Positions 17,998 through 26,427 of a DNA stretch of 51,245 nucleotides are shown in pieces (the stretch's first letter is position 1; each line of letters opens with the position of its first letter). This DNA comes from Cyanomargarita calcarea GSE-NOS-MK-12-04C (GTDB taxonomy: Bacteria; Cyanobacteriota; Cyanobacteriia; Cyanobacteriales; Nostocaceae): positions 1-51,245 of the forward strand of contig JAHHGZ010000049.1 in the NCBI GenBank assembly GCA_019359595.1, given 5' to 3'. A program made the translations under genes and the position numbers. The notes under the pieces were generated by a model. That model was not told where the DNA came from. It saw only the letters and a list, made by a program, of their open reading frames with translations, and searched no databases.

Positions 17998-18692
17998 AAC
18001 TGGCTACCGAAAATCCCGTTTACGAAGATATTGCGAGTAAGTTTTTTGAGCATTTCTTATACATTGCCGACGCAATGAACGGCGTTGGTGAAGACAAAAT
18101 TCCTTTGTGGGACAAAACCGATCGCTTCTATTACGATGTGCTGCGCTTGCCCGATGGTACTAATGTTCCGCTTCGAGTGCGATCGCTGGTTGGACTTGTG
18201 CCATTGTTTGCAATTATGACCCTGGAAGCAGAAATCTTCGCCCAGTTGCCTAACTTTGCCCGTCGCACCGAATGGTTTATTCATAATCGTCCAGACTTAC
18301 GGGACAATGTAGCCTGTATGCAAAAACAAGGTGTTGGTGAACGGCGATTATTGGCGATCGCCTATCCCGATAAACTCCGAGCAATTTTACAAACGATGCT
18401 GAATGAACAAGAATTCCTAAGTCCCTATGGCATTCGCTCTGTGTCGAAATACCACGCGGTTCGACCCTATCGATTTGATGTGAATGGCACTCAGTATTAT
18501 GTGGACTATGAGCCTGGGGAATCGACCACCGCCTTATTTGGTGGCAATTCTAACTGGCGCGAACCGATTTGGTTTCCGACAAATTATCTGCTGATTGAGG
18601 CGCTGCTGAGGTTTCATGATTATTTGGGCGATGAGTTCAAAGTTGAGTGTCCCACCGGTTCTGGACAATGGATGAACCTGCGTTTTAAATAA
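17986..18692 (+). pseudogene. MGH1/GH63-type glucosidase fragment
   Basis: From the HIP1 site the frame reads [19 protein letters not shown], then PLWDKTDRFYYDVLRLPDG, RSLVGLVPLFAIMTLE and ESTTALFGGNSNWREPIW, the late catalytic region of GH63-type glucosidases of about 880 residues. The first two thirds are missing, and the end is cut after GSGQWMNLRF, where the frame meets a stop at the join to the next fragment. It cannot be a working enzyme. Family assignment rests on these blocks. Confidence 0.78.
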
Positions 18693-19479
18693 CAATGTCC
18701 GCGAGCCTTCGCATATTTGCTACGATACTGCGGTTGATACGGAAGTCAATTCGGAACTAGAACGCCTGCATCGTCAGTGGCTAGAAACTGCAACCGAACT
18801 GACAACAGCCAACGAGGAAGTTTACCGCGTATACAAACAATCTGCGGCTGACTTGGCTGCACTGAGGCTCTACGACTACGATTTGGAACCAGATATGTGG
18901 CTACCTGCTGCTGGGGTTCCCAAGTTCGTTGCTGTCTTCGGTCGTGATAGTTTAATCGCCAGTTTGCAGAGTAACATCGTTCATCCTGGTTTTGCTCGTG
19001 GTGCTTTAAAAAAACTCGCACAGTTGCAGGCGACGACCTTGGACGATTGGCGCGATGCCGAACCGGGTAAGATTTTACATGAAATTCGCCGGGGAGAATT
19101 GGCGCATTTTCATCAAGTCCCCCATACACCTTATTACGGTACTGCCGATGCCACAATTTTGTATCTAATTACTCTCCATGAAACGTGGAAATGGTTAGGA
19201 GATGATGCACTACTGCGAGAATACCGCGAAGTGGCATTACGTTGTTTGGAATGGATTGATAACTATGGTGACTTAGACGGTGATGGCTTTCAAGAGTATA
19301 AAACCCGCTCCGAAAATGGTATTGAAAACCAAGGTTGGAAAGATTCCGGGGAAGCGATCGTTTATGCTGATGGCAGTCAGGTAAAAGCCCCGAAAGCTTT
19401 GTGCGAACTTCAAGGTTATGTTTTCGATGCTTGGATGCGGATGGCATTGAGCTTAACAAGCGTGCCATTCGACTTATAG
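18690..19479 (+). pseudogene. amylo-alpha-1,6-glucosidase (debranching-type) fragment
   Basis: The frame is open from the join near 18,690 (NNVREPSHICYDTAVDT). It continues with LRLYDYDLEPDMWLPAAGVP, VAVFGRDSLIASLQS, HTPYYGTADATILYL, DLDGDGFQEYKTRSENGI and NQGWKDSGEAIVYADG, typical of the (alpha/alpha)6 catalytic domain of glycogen-debranching-type enzymes. The N-terminal domain is missing, and after GYVFDAWMRMA the sequence diverges and stops at 19,479, so the C-terminal third is missing too. The nearest ATG of the frame is at 18,853, well inside the domain. Confidence 0.8.
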
Positions 19480-19547
19480 TCCCTGACGGATAGAAGTGTA
19501 GTCGATAAATTTATAAATACTTAGTTTTTTTGTATTGCTGATAGTTT

Positions 19548-20117
19548 TCAACTGAAACTCAAACAGCTAAAAATATCCTCTACAGATAATTGCCAACTTC
19601 CTAATATGCCAAGAACAGGTAAAATATCCTTCCCTTGTTTTATTTCTGGTAACTGATTGGGCTGAAAAACCATAATCGATTCATCATCAGAGTCAAGAAA
19701 CCAACCTAGCTTTGCACCGTTTTGGATAGAAAACGTTATTTTACGGATAACCCGATTAGGAGATTGTTCTGGAGAAAGAATTTCAATCACCCAATCTGGA
19801 GGAATTTCAAATTTGTTTACAATTCTTCCATTTGGACGTAAAGGAATACGTGACCATTCAAAAACAGCAACGTCTGGAACTAATGACATTCCCCCAAATG
19901 TGCAGCGCAACTCTGGAAATGCGTAAGCTAACTTTTGTGGTTTGCCAATCTCATTAATACTAGTCACCAAAAAACTTTGTAAGGTACTGTGTTCTCCCTG
20001 TGGCATTGGTTTTTGGTAGATTTGAGCATCAATGTATTCTCTAGCTGGCTGAGTTTCCGGTAGTTTCAAAAACTCTTCCAAACAAATATTTGAGGATAAC
20101 TGAGGTGATAATGTCAT
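19548..20117 (-). CDS. Uma2-family putative endonuclease (DUF820)
   Basis: The 189-residue protein has the cyanobacterial Uma2 layout. An N-terminal helical cap (LEEFLKLPETQPAREYIDAQ) precedes the PD-(D/E)xK-like core, with VPDVAVF and PPDWVIEILSPEQS as the acidic motif strands and WFLDSDDESIMVF near the end. The usual xK after the second acidic strand is not obvious. Uma2 genes occur in dozens of copies in filamentous cyanobacteria; no cellular role is established. It appears complete. Confidence 0.82.
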   Translation of the reverse strand: MTLSPQLSSNICLEEFLKLPETQPAREYIDAQIYQKPMPQGEHSTLQSFLVTSINEIGKPQKLAYAFPELRCTFGGMSLVPDVAVFEWSRIPLRPNGRIVNKFEIPPDWVIEILSPEQSPNRVIRKITFSIQNGAKLGWFLDSDDESIMVFQPNQLPEIKQGKDILPVLGILGSWQLSVEDIFSCLSFS

Positions 20118-20233
20118 AAATAATTACTCTATCCCTCTAATAATTTTACAATAAAATTATTTCTCAAACAATCCCAGCGAACAAATAATTTGAGGTTCTC
20201 GTTTCTCACTTTCTTCACTGACAATACATAATC

Positions 20234-20413
20234 TATCGTCCATCCGCAAAGCCACTATTCCGAATAAATTCTAATTCTCCTAACGAACTACCACCTAATT
20301 CATTAATTAAAGCTTCAGGTCTAAAACCTAAATCCTGGTCTTCAGGAACAAATAATCTTAATTGGGATGAAAGGTCAAGATAAGTTTTGTTATAAGGTGT
20401 TGCAGAAAGTAAA
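20234..20413 (-). pseudogene. SNF2-type helicase fragment
   Basis: The minus strand reads LSATPYNKTYLDLSSQLRLF followed by VPEDQDLGFRPEALINELGG before a stop. LSATPYN is helicase motif III, and the following block is typical of a group of large helicases seen with defence-type loci. Both sides are lost. Next to it on the plus strand (about 20,429-20,529) another short unidentified coding scrap reads TMEEFEYLLGMKPGKKI. Confidence 0.6.
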
Positions 20414-20646
20414 ATACATTGTTACCCGCAGATGTGACGATGGAGGAGTTTGAATATTTGTTGGGGATGAAACCGGGGAAGAAAATTAAGTTATATAAAA
20501 CACCACCGAGTTTGTTTTTGATGAAAAGCCTTCACTACGGCTGATGAGTTTTGGTGACCCATTATTTGAGAAAATTGTTATTGGTTAGTGCTGAACAGTC
20601 AACAACCAACAAATAACAACCAACAAATAACAACTATCAACCAACG

Positions 20647-22827
20647 ATGCCTAAACGCCTTCTAGTGGTAGAATCCCCCGGTAAAGTCAAAAAGCTCAGT
20701 CAAATTCTAGGTGCAGACTGGATTGTTCGTGCCAGTTGCGGTCATATTCGAGAACTGAGTTCGGAGGGTGAGGATTCCCTGGGGTTTATCATGGATGGCA
20801 GCAGCGTAAAGTGTCGCTATGTTCCCCGTGATGAGCGGGCAAAGGAAACTATTCAGCAGCTAAAAGCGGCAGTGAAGTTGGTTCAGGAAGTTGTCTTAGC
20901 GACTGACCCAGACAGGGAGGGAGAAACTATTGCTTGGCACCTCAAAGAAGCTCTGGGTTTGAAGGCACCAAAACGGGTGGTTTACACTGAGATTACAGAG
21001 TCAGCAGTTCGCAATGCGATCGCCAATCCTAGAGAGCTTGATGCAAATTTGGTAGGAGCAGGATTGTGCCGAGATTGCCTCGATAAGCTCGTCGGTTACA
21101 AAGGAAGTCCCTTGGTTTGGGCCTTAAATAATGGAGCCAAGAGCGTTGGAAGAGTCCAGAGTGCCACCCTCCACCTAATTTGCCAGCGAGAAAGAGAAAT
21201 TTTGTCTTTTGTCCCCCAAGACTACTGGAGTGTCTGGGTTGACTATACAGAGGGGTTCCGGGCTTTTTACAAAGGGACGGTGAATGCTCCCAATAATGGG
21301 AATGAGCCGGAAACAGAAGTTAATGATGATGCGGCAGGGATTAATAAAGAAGCGACCGAATCGACTCGGGTGCTTTCGGAAGCAGAAGCCACACGTTTAG
21401 TTGAGGAGGCACGGCGTCATCCTCATAAAATAGTCCAATTTGAGGGAAAGATTGTCAACCGCCAACCACCCCCACCCTTTATCACCTCTACCCTCCAGCA
21501 AGCTGCCGGTTCTAAACTAAAATTTGCTCCTGAGAAAACCATGCAGGTAGCACAAAAGTTGTATGAGGCGGGGTTAATTACGTATATGCGCACAGACTCA
21601 GTAATGTTGAGTCCAGAGTTCTGTGCCAGTGCCCGTAAGTGGTTGGACCAAAACGACCCCCCGAATGTACCGCCACAAGTTGCCAGACATCGAAGTAATA
21701 AAACAGCACAGGAAGCCCATGAAGCTATCCGTCCGACAGATGTATTTCGTCCTTCAACTCAATTGCGAGTAGAACTAACTGGAGACGAGTTTAACTTATA
21801 TGTCCTGATTTGGAAACGAGCGATCGCCTCTCAGTGTCGTCCGGCCCAACTCCGTAAAACTCTGGTAATTACTCAGTCTGGTTCTCTCTTGTGGCAGGCA
21901 AGAGGGCAAGTAATAGAGTTTTTAGGTTATGCTCGCTACTGGCCTAACCTGAGCAAGGATACAATTCTGCCAAACTTACAACAGGGGCAGATATTGAATT
22001 TGCAGGATGCCGGACATGAGAAAAAACAGACCCAGCCACCACCCCGCTACAGCGAACCAAAATTAGTCCAACTGATGGAGCGCAAAGGGATTGGTCGTCC
22101 GAGTACCTATTCTCCCACGATTGCGACTCTGAAGAAACGGGATTATGTCCAGTTAATCAAGGAAAACTTACAACCGACTGTCCTGGGGTTGGAAGTTGAT
22201 GATTTTTTGCAGAAAGCATTACCAGATTTGCTCGCAACCGAATTTACCGCCAAAATGGAAGATGCGTTAGATGCGATCGCTTCGGGGAAACAACCGTGGC
22301 AGCAATACCTCACAAATTGGAACCAGAGTTACTTTGCACCAGCCCTGGCAAAGGCAAAAACTGTACCCGTTAATTCATCGGGTACGGCTAACGTATCTCA
22401 ATTGACTGAACGCAAATTTGAAAAATCTAGAACTCGTTGTCCTCAATGCAACAACCACTTCGCCAAAATACCAAGTAATAAGGTTACAAAGAAATACTTC
22501 CTCAAATGTATGAGTGGGTGTGAAGATGTCGTGCTTTTTTGGAGCGATCGCACCAAAGCTTGGGAGGCACCTCGTTCTAACCGCAAAGGTGCAAATCCCG
22601 AAAAACCTCCAGCCAAGATAACCACATATCCCTGCCCAGTGTGCAAGAAGCCTTTGGAAGAGTACAGCTACATGAAAGACGGACAGAGTAAGGTAATGCT
22701 CCGGTGTTCAGAACCTCAGTCACGAAACGATAACAAACATAAAGATGTAGCTTATTTCACCACCCAGAAAGGGTGGTGGAGTCCTAAATTTGGGGAGATG
22801 AAATGTGAAGAAAAACCTACAAAATAG
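20647..22827 (+). CDS. topA: type IA DNA topoisomerase I (second-copy type)
   Basis: The 726-residue enzyme relaxes negative supercoils by single-strand passage. The TOPRIM domain has E9 (VESPGK) and the DPDREGE motif (87-93). The active-site Tyr is Y313 in GLITYMRTDS, and the conserved HEAIRPT and GIGRPSTYSPTIATL blocks follow. Two cysteine pairs near the C-terminus (CPQCNNHFAK...CMSGC and CPVCKK...RCSE) form zinc-ribbon-like domains. The downstream sequence lacks the long Lys-rich tail common in the main cyanobacterial TopA, so this is probably an additional, possibly mobile, copy. The 50 bases before the ATG are CAACAAATAA-type repeats without a clear ribosome site. Confidence 0.88.
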   Translation: MPKRLLVVESPGKVKKLSQILGADWIVRASCGHIRELSSEGEDSLGFIMDGSSVKCRYVPRDERAKETIQQLKAAVKLVQEVVLATDPDREGETIAWHLKEALGLKAPKRVVYTEITESAVRNAIANPRELDANLVGAGLCRDCLDKLVGYKGSPLVWALNNGAKSVGRVQSATLHLICQREREILSFVPQDYWSVWVDYTEGFRAFYKGTVNAPNNGNEPETEVNDDAAGINKEATESTRVLSEAEATRLVEEARRHPHKIVQFEGKIVNRQPPPPFITSTLQQAAGSKLKFAPEKTMQVAQKLYEAGLITYMRTDSVMLSPEFCASARKWLDQNDPPNVPPQVARHRSNKTAQEAHEAIRPTDVFRPSTQLRVELTGDEFNLYVLIWKRAIASQCRPAQLRKTLVITQSGSLLWQARGQVIEFLGYARYWPNLSKDTILPNLQQGQILNLQDAGHEKKQTQPPPRYSEPKLVQLMERKGIGRPSTYSPTIATLKKRDYVQLIKENLQPTVLGLEVDDFLQKALPDLLATEFTAKMEDALDAIASGKQPWQQYLTNWNQSYFAPALAKAKTVPVNSSGTANVSQLTERKFEKSRTRCPQCNNHFAKIPSNKVTKKYFLKCMSGCEDVVLFWSDRTKAWEAPRSNRKGANPEKPPAKITTYPCPVCKKPLEEYSYMKDGQSKVMLRCSEPQSRNDNKHKDVAYFTTQKGWWSPKFGEMKCEEKPTK

Positions 22828-22947
22828 AATTTCAACCCATTCTCATGGTATCATCCGCTCGATTAAAGGGATTAAAAAATTTCACTCCTCCTCTAAAAAT
22901 TAATAATTCTTTCCGTGGAATCCGAGTAATCCTTTAAAATCCGCGAT

Positions 22948-23355
22948 CTAAGCTTCAATAAACTTCATTGACACTCCATTCATGCAATAACGTTTACCCG
23001 TAGGTGCGGGACCATCATCAAAAACATGACCCAAATGCCCACCACAGCGCCGACAATGCACTTCAACTCTGGTCATAAATAGTGACTTATCTACCGTCGT
23101 GGCGATCGCTCCTTCAATAGGTCTATAAAAACTTGGCCAGCCAGTGCGACTGTCGAACTTGGTATCATAAGTAAACAGTGGCAGGTCGCAGGCAGCACAC
23201 GCAAAAGTCCCCTTACCATATTGTTTATCAAGAGGGCTAGTGTGAGGGCGTTCAGTCCCATGTTTCCGCAGAACCTGAAACTGTTCTGGAGTTAAAATTT
23301 CCCGCCACTCTTCGTCAGTTTTAGTGATTTCAAACTCATTATTTGCAGTTGCCAT
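22948..23355 (-). CDS. msrB: peptide-methionine (R)-S-oxide reductase
   Basis: The 135-residue protein reduces methionine-R-sulfoxide in oxidised proteins. It has both zinc pairs (CAACDLP and CRRCGGH), the TGWPSFYRPI block, GHVFDDGPAPTGKRYCMNG, and the catalytic Cys at C124 (RYCMNGVSMKF). Starting from ATG at 23,355 it is cytoplasmic and complete. An in-frame leader with a Tat-like motif lies directly upstream, separated by one TAA (see the next entry), so an ancestral form may have been exported. Confidence 0.92.
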   Translation of the reverse strand: MATANNEFEITKTDEEWREILTPEQFQVLRKHGTERPHTSPLDKQYGKGTFACAACDLPLFTYDTKFDSRTGWPSFYRPIEGAIATTVDKSLFMTRVEVHCRRCGGHLGHVFDDGPAPTGKRYCMNGVSMKFIEA

Positions 23356-23358
23356 AAC

Positions 23359-23442
23359 TTATGACCTTCGTGTAAAATAGCGTGATAACCATGCTGCGCC
23401 CACCATCGCTGCGCCAGCCTGTAAAAAATACCTTTTTCTCAT
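23359..23442 (-). pseudogene. Tat-like leader in frame with msrB, ended by one TAA
   Basis: The ORF encodes MRKRYFLQAGAAMVGAAW, a hydrophobic stretch, and ends FTRRS-TAA. The next in-frame codons are GTT and then the msrB ATG. KRYFLQ followed by a small-residue hydrophobic core is Tat-signal-like. Replacing the TAA by a sense codon would add 28 residues to MsrB. It could also be a short leader peptide. Confidence 0.5.
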
Positions 23443-23593
23443 AATACAGTTACATTCAAAGCTCTCTCAATGACTAGCATGAGCTTTTGCCCTGAATTTA
23501 TCCTGATAAAATCATTAAAAACAGTTGAGAAATTCTGAAAACTCCGCTTCCCTACCCTGCGGGAAGGCGAAGCGCCTTTGCGTTCCTCTGCGT

Positions 23594-23629
23594 TTAAAAA
23601 AAGACTTGGAGCCTAAAACCCCAAGTCTT
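23594..23629 (-). terminator. Rho-independent terminator of pdhC
   Basis: A perfect 9-bp stem (AAGACTTGG at 23,601-23,609 with CCAAGTCTT at 23,621-23,629) starts 13 bases after the pdhC stop and is followed, on the minus strand, by a run of T. Confidence 0.85.
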
Positions 23630-23641
23630 AAAACCAATCAT

Positions 23642-24892
23642 CTACATCGTCAAAGACTGAGCATTAGTCTCAATCAATTTCGCCAAATCTTGCAAGAATG
23701 CCGCAGCATGGGCACCGTAAATAATCCGGTGGTCTGCAGTCAGATTTACTTGCATTTGTTGCTTGACACCAAACATTCCGTCAGATGTAGCCACAACTTG
23801 AGGGCTAGATGCCCCAATTGCCAAAATTCCGCCTTGTCCTGGTGGTAGAATTGCATCAAATCTATCCACACCAAACATCCCCAAGTTAGACAGGGTAAAT
23901 GTACCGCTACTGTATTCTTCCGGTTGGAGTTGTTTTGCCCTGGCACGCTCTACCAAAGATTTCCAGTTGCGCGATAGGGTGTAAATATCCACCATGTCTG
24001 CATTTTGCAATACAGGTGTAATCAATCCGCCATCATCCATCGCTACAGCTACTGCCACATTGATACCAGAATGATGCACAATGCCAGAGTCAGAGTAACT
24101 TGCATTTACTAACGGGTGTTTTTGCAATGTCACCGCTACGGCTTTCGCCAATAGGGCTGTCATTGTCACACCTTTAGATTTAATTTGTTTGTAAAGCTGA
24201 TCTAGGGCATCAGTGGTAATCGTGTACCCAACATGGAATACAGGTACGGATAAGCTGCCAAGCATAGTCCGGACTACAGCATTTTGCAGTGTAGTCAAAG
24301 GCACTGTTTGACCTGGGACTGTTGCGACTGCTGGCTTCGGTGCTGGGGCGACTGGGGTTCTAATTGCTACAGGTGCAGGGGCTGCGGTACCAGTCGCATT
24401 TTCTACATCTTCGGCGACAATCCGACCGTAGGGACCGCTACCAGAAAGTTTGCTTATATCAACTTTCAGTTCCCTTGCTAACTTGCGAGCGCGGGGTGAA
24501 GCCATTACCCGCCCATCACCGAGGCTAGAACCGTTTGCGGAGGTGGCGACGGATGTTTCAACGGCCGCAGTTGGTGTTGTTTTAACCGATTCTGGACTAG
24601 CAGTTGCACCACCTGAGTTAGCTTTCTGCTTCGCTTCTTCGATTTCAGCTTCTGTTTCTGCGACAAAGGCGATCGCAGCCCCGACTGGCGCACTATCACC
24701 AGCTTGAACAAGGATTGTGGCTAAATATCCTTCATAAAAGGTTTCCACATCCATATCAGCCTTATCTGACTCTACAACCACCACCGTTTCGCCTTTTTCC
24801 ACTTTGTCGCCAGGAGATTTCACCCAGGAGACAATTTTACCCTCGGTCATGGTGGAACTCAGCGCCGGCATAAATACTTCGTGAATGCTCAT
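23642..24892 (-). CDS. pdhC: pyruvate dehydrogenase E2, dihydrolipoamide acetyltransferase
   Basis: The 416-residue protein is the acetyltransferase core of the pyruvate dehydrogenase complex. One lipoyl domain spans about residues 1-80 with lipoylated K44 (ESDKADMDVE). An Ala/Pro/Thr linker leads to the E3-binding domain (ASPRARKLARELKVDISKL, about 130-165), then a second linker and the catalytic domain ending in DHRIIYGAHAAAFLQD, with H388 as catalytic base. Length and domain order fit the cyanobacterial/plastid type. A strong terminator follows, so it is a single-gene unit; the E1-beta gene lies 21 kb away. Confidence 0.92.
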   Translation of the reverse strand: MSIHEVFMPALSSTMTEGKIVSWVKSPGDKVEKGETVVVVESDKADMDVETFYEGYLATILVQAGDSAPVGAAIAFVAETEAEIEEAKQKANSGGATASPESVKTTPTAAVETSVATSANGSSLGDGRVMASPRARKLARELKVDISKLSGSGPYGRIVAEDVENATGTAAPAPVAIRTPVAPAPKPAVATVPGQTVPLTTLQNAVVRTMLGSLSVPVFHVGYTITTDALDQLYKQIKSKGVTMTALLAKAVAVTLQKHPLVNASYSDSGIVHHSGINVAVAVAMDDGGLITPVLQNADMVDIYTLSRNWKSLVERARAKQLQPEEYSSGTFTLSNLGMFGVDRFDAILPPGQGGILAIGASSPQVVATSDGMFGVKQQMQVNLTADHRIIYGAHAAAFLQDLAKLIETNAQSLTM

Positions 24893-24988
24893 ATGGTGGT
24901 TTCAGAATCAATAATTTTTGAACTTTAACAGCTTTTATCAGATCGAATTGTATCTCGCCCTAGGGATTTTTGATTAGATTGGGAGAGG

Positions 24989-25136
24989 AACGGAGTTAGG
25001 AGTTAGGAGTGATGAGTTATGAGTGATGAGTTATGAATGATGAGTTATGAGTTATGAGTTATGAGTGATGAGTTATGAATTCCCAACTCCCAATTCCCAA
25101 CTCCCAACTCCTAACTCCTAACTCCCAACTCTTAAC
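24989..25136. repeat. heptamer-type repeats forming a large inverted repeat
   Basis: The left half repeats GAGTTAG, GAGTTAT and GAGTGAT units; the right half (from 25,081) repeats CCCAACT, CCTAACT and CCCAATT, roughly the reverse complement, so the whole may fold into a long imperfect hairpin. It fills the divergent spacer between pdhC and the next gene (24,893-25,300), where I saw no other element. Confidence 0.75.
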
Positions 25137-25300
25137 CAAAGCAGGAACCCCAAGGCAAGATGGAGGTCTATTTAATTTAGATTTCTTATATTCTGTCACT
25201 AAAGCGCAGGAGCTACTCAAAATCAGAAGATAGGAGAGTAAAACTTAAATTCTTCAATCCAAGTTGATAATTAACCTCTTTGAAATTTCCCTAAAGATTT

Positions 25301-25798
25301 ATGTCGGCGAAGTTTAAGCTAATTGCAATTGTGGTAATAGGTATCTTTGCCACAGCTGGCACTGGACTTTATATGACCCAGCGCCCGACCGCTAGACCGA
25401 TTTCTGAGATTAGCAATCAGCCTTCTGTGTTCACACCAGCAAGCGCAGTAGAAGATATTCAGGCACCAGAGCGAAATAAGTATAAAGCCATACCTCTGGA
25501 AAGTATTAGCTCTGTGCTTCAAGGCAGCGATCCTGCGACTTTGGCATTGAATACCTTTGACAATGTGGTATCTGAGCGAGGAACCCGAAAGGTAGAGGTA
25601 GTCTATCCTCAACCCAATCAGGCATTAGTAACGATTACCCAAGATAAAGCAAAATTCGCGGCTAGCCCAATCAAATATCGAGTTGAGATGGCAAGTTTTG
25701 GGCGATCGCTTTTAGTTAATTCACCCCCAGTGTGGCAAATCGTGTGGGCTGGCTCCCAGGCACAATGTTTACCCGGAAGGCGGGAGCGAATCTGTTAG
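25301..25798 (+). CDS. conserved-type cyanobacterial secreted or anchored hypothetical protein
   Basis: The 165-residue protein begins with Lys residues and a hydrophobic helix (LIAIVVIGIFATAGTGLYM, about 7-25), a signal anchor or signal peptide. A Pro/Ser-rich stretch follows, then a mixed alpha/beta domain containing TLALNTFDNVVSERGTRKVE and VWQIVWAGSQAQCLPGRRE. The first Cys comes too late for a lipoprotein. I do not recognise a function. Confidence 0.65.
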   Translation: MSAKFKLIAIVVIGIFATAGTGLYMTQRPTARPISEISNQPSVFTPASAVEDIQAPERNKYKAIPLESISSVLQGSDPATLALNTFDNVVSERGTRKVEVVYPQPNQALVTITQDKAKFAASPIKYRVEMASFGRSLLVNSPPVWQIVWAGSQAQCLPGRRERIC

Positions 25799-25931
25799 TG
25801 GTTGGTGGTTAAAAGTTAGTACAGACCCTCCGGAACCGAAAGGTTTGTACGGAGTTAGAAATTTAAATTTACAACTCAGTAACTCCTAACCCCTAACCCG
25901 TAACTTCTAACAACTAACCACTAACAACTAA
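25795..25931. repeat. repeat-derived inverted repeat between convergent genes
   Basis: GTTAGTGGTTGGTGGTTA at the left is mirrored by TAACCACTAACAACTAAC at the right, and ACAGACCCTCCGGAACC / GGTTTGTACGGAG lies inside. Lying between convergent stop codons, it may end both transcripts. Confidence 0.6.
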
Positions 25932-25937
25932 CACAAA

Positions 25938-26384
25938 TTAAATGTCGCCGCGAATTTCTTCAACAACGCCATCGCGCAGAACGATTTCTACTTGCATTTT
26001 GCTAATTAGGTTATCACCAGGTTCTGCCCGGAAAAAGCCTTCCATCTGGAATTGGCTGACTTCCTGATCCAAATCCAGAAATTGTACTTGCTGGAGGTTT
26101 TGCAGGCTCTGATTTTTTTGGTCTAGGAGTTCGCTTTTCTTTTGATTGAGTTGGAGTTGAATATTGTCAATTTGTTGCATTGTCTGGGGTCCGGGGGGTT
26201 GCAGGCTCTGCTTTTGAACGGCGGAAATCGCCCGCTGTCCTTCGACATCTAATTGTTGTAGTTGCTGGTCAATTTGATTGATTTGCGTTTGCAGTTGCTG
26301 CTGTACTTCGTCTTTCCACAGAGGAGTAACGATCGCCTTGACATTAACAATGCGCTTTAAGAGCAGTTGTTTGGAGACATCCAT
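25938..26384 (-). CDS. YlqD-family protein
   Basis: The 148-residue protein starts with a short beta region (LLLKRIVNVKAIVTPLWKDE), has a long Gln-rich coiled coil (about residues 25-110) and ends in a strand-rich part (GDNLISKMQVEIVLRDGVVEE), matching the YlqD family. No enzyme motif is present. It is downstream of the acyl-activating enzyme on the same strand, with 43 bases between, and may share its transcript. Confidence 0.8.
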   Translation of the reverse strand: MDVSKQLLLKRIVNVKAIVTPLWKDEVQQQLQTQINQIDQQLQQLDVEGQRAISAVQKQSLQPPGPQTMQQIDNIQLQLNQKKSELLDQKNQSLQNLQQVQFLDLDQEVSQFQMEGFFRAEPGDNLISKMQVEIVLRDGVVEEIRGDI

Positions 26385-26427
26385 AAAAAAGTTTTTCCGT
26401 TCACTCTACAGTTTGCAATTGAGATAA

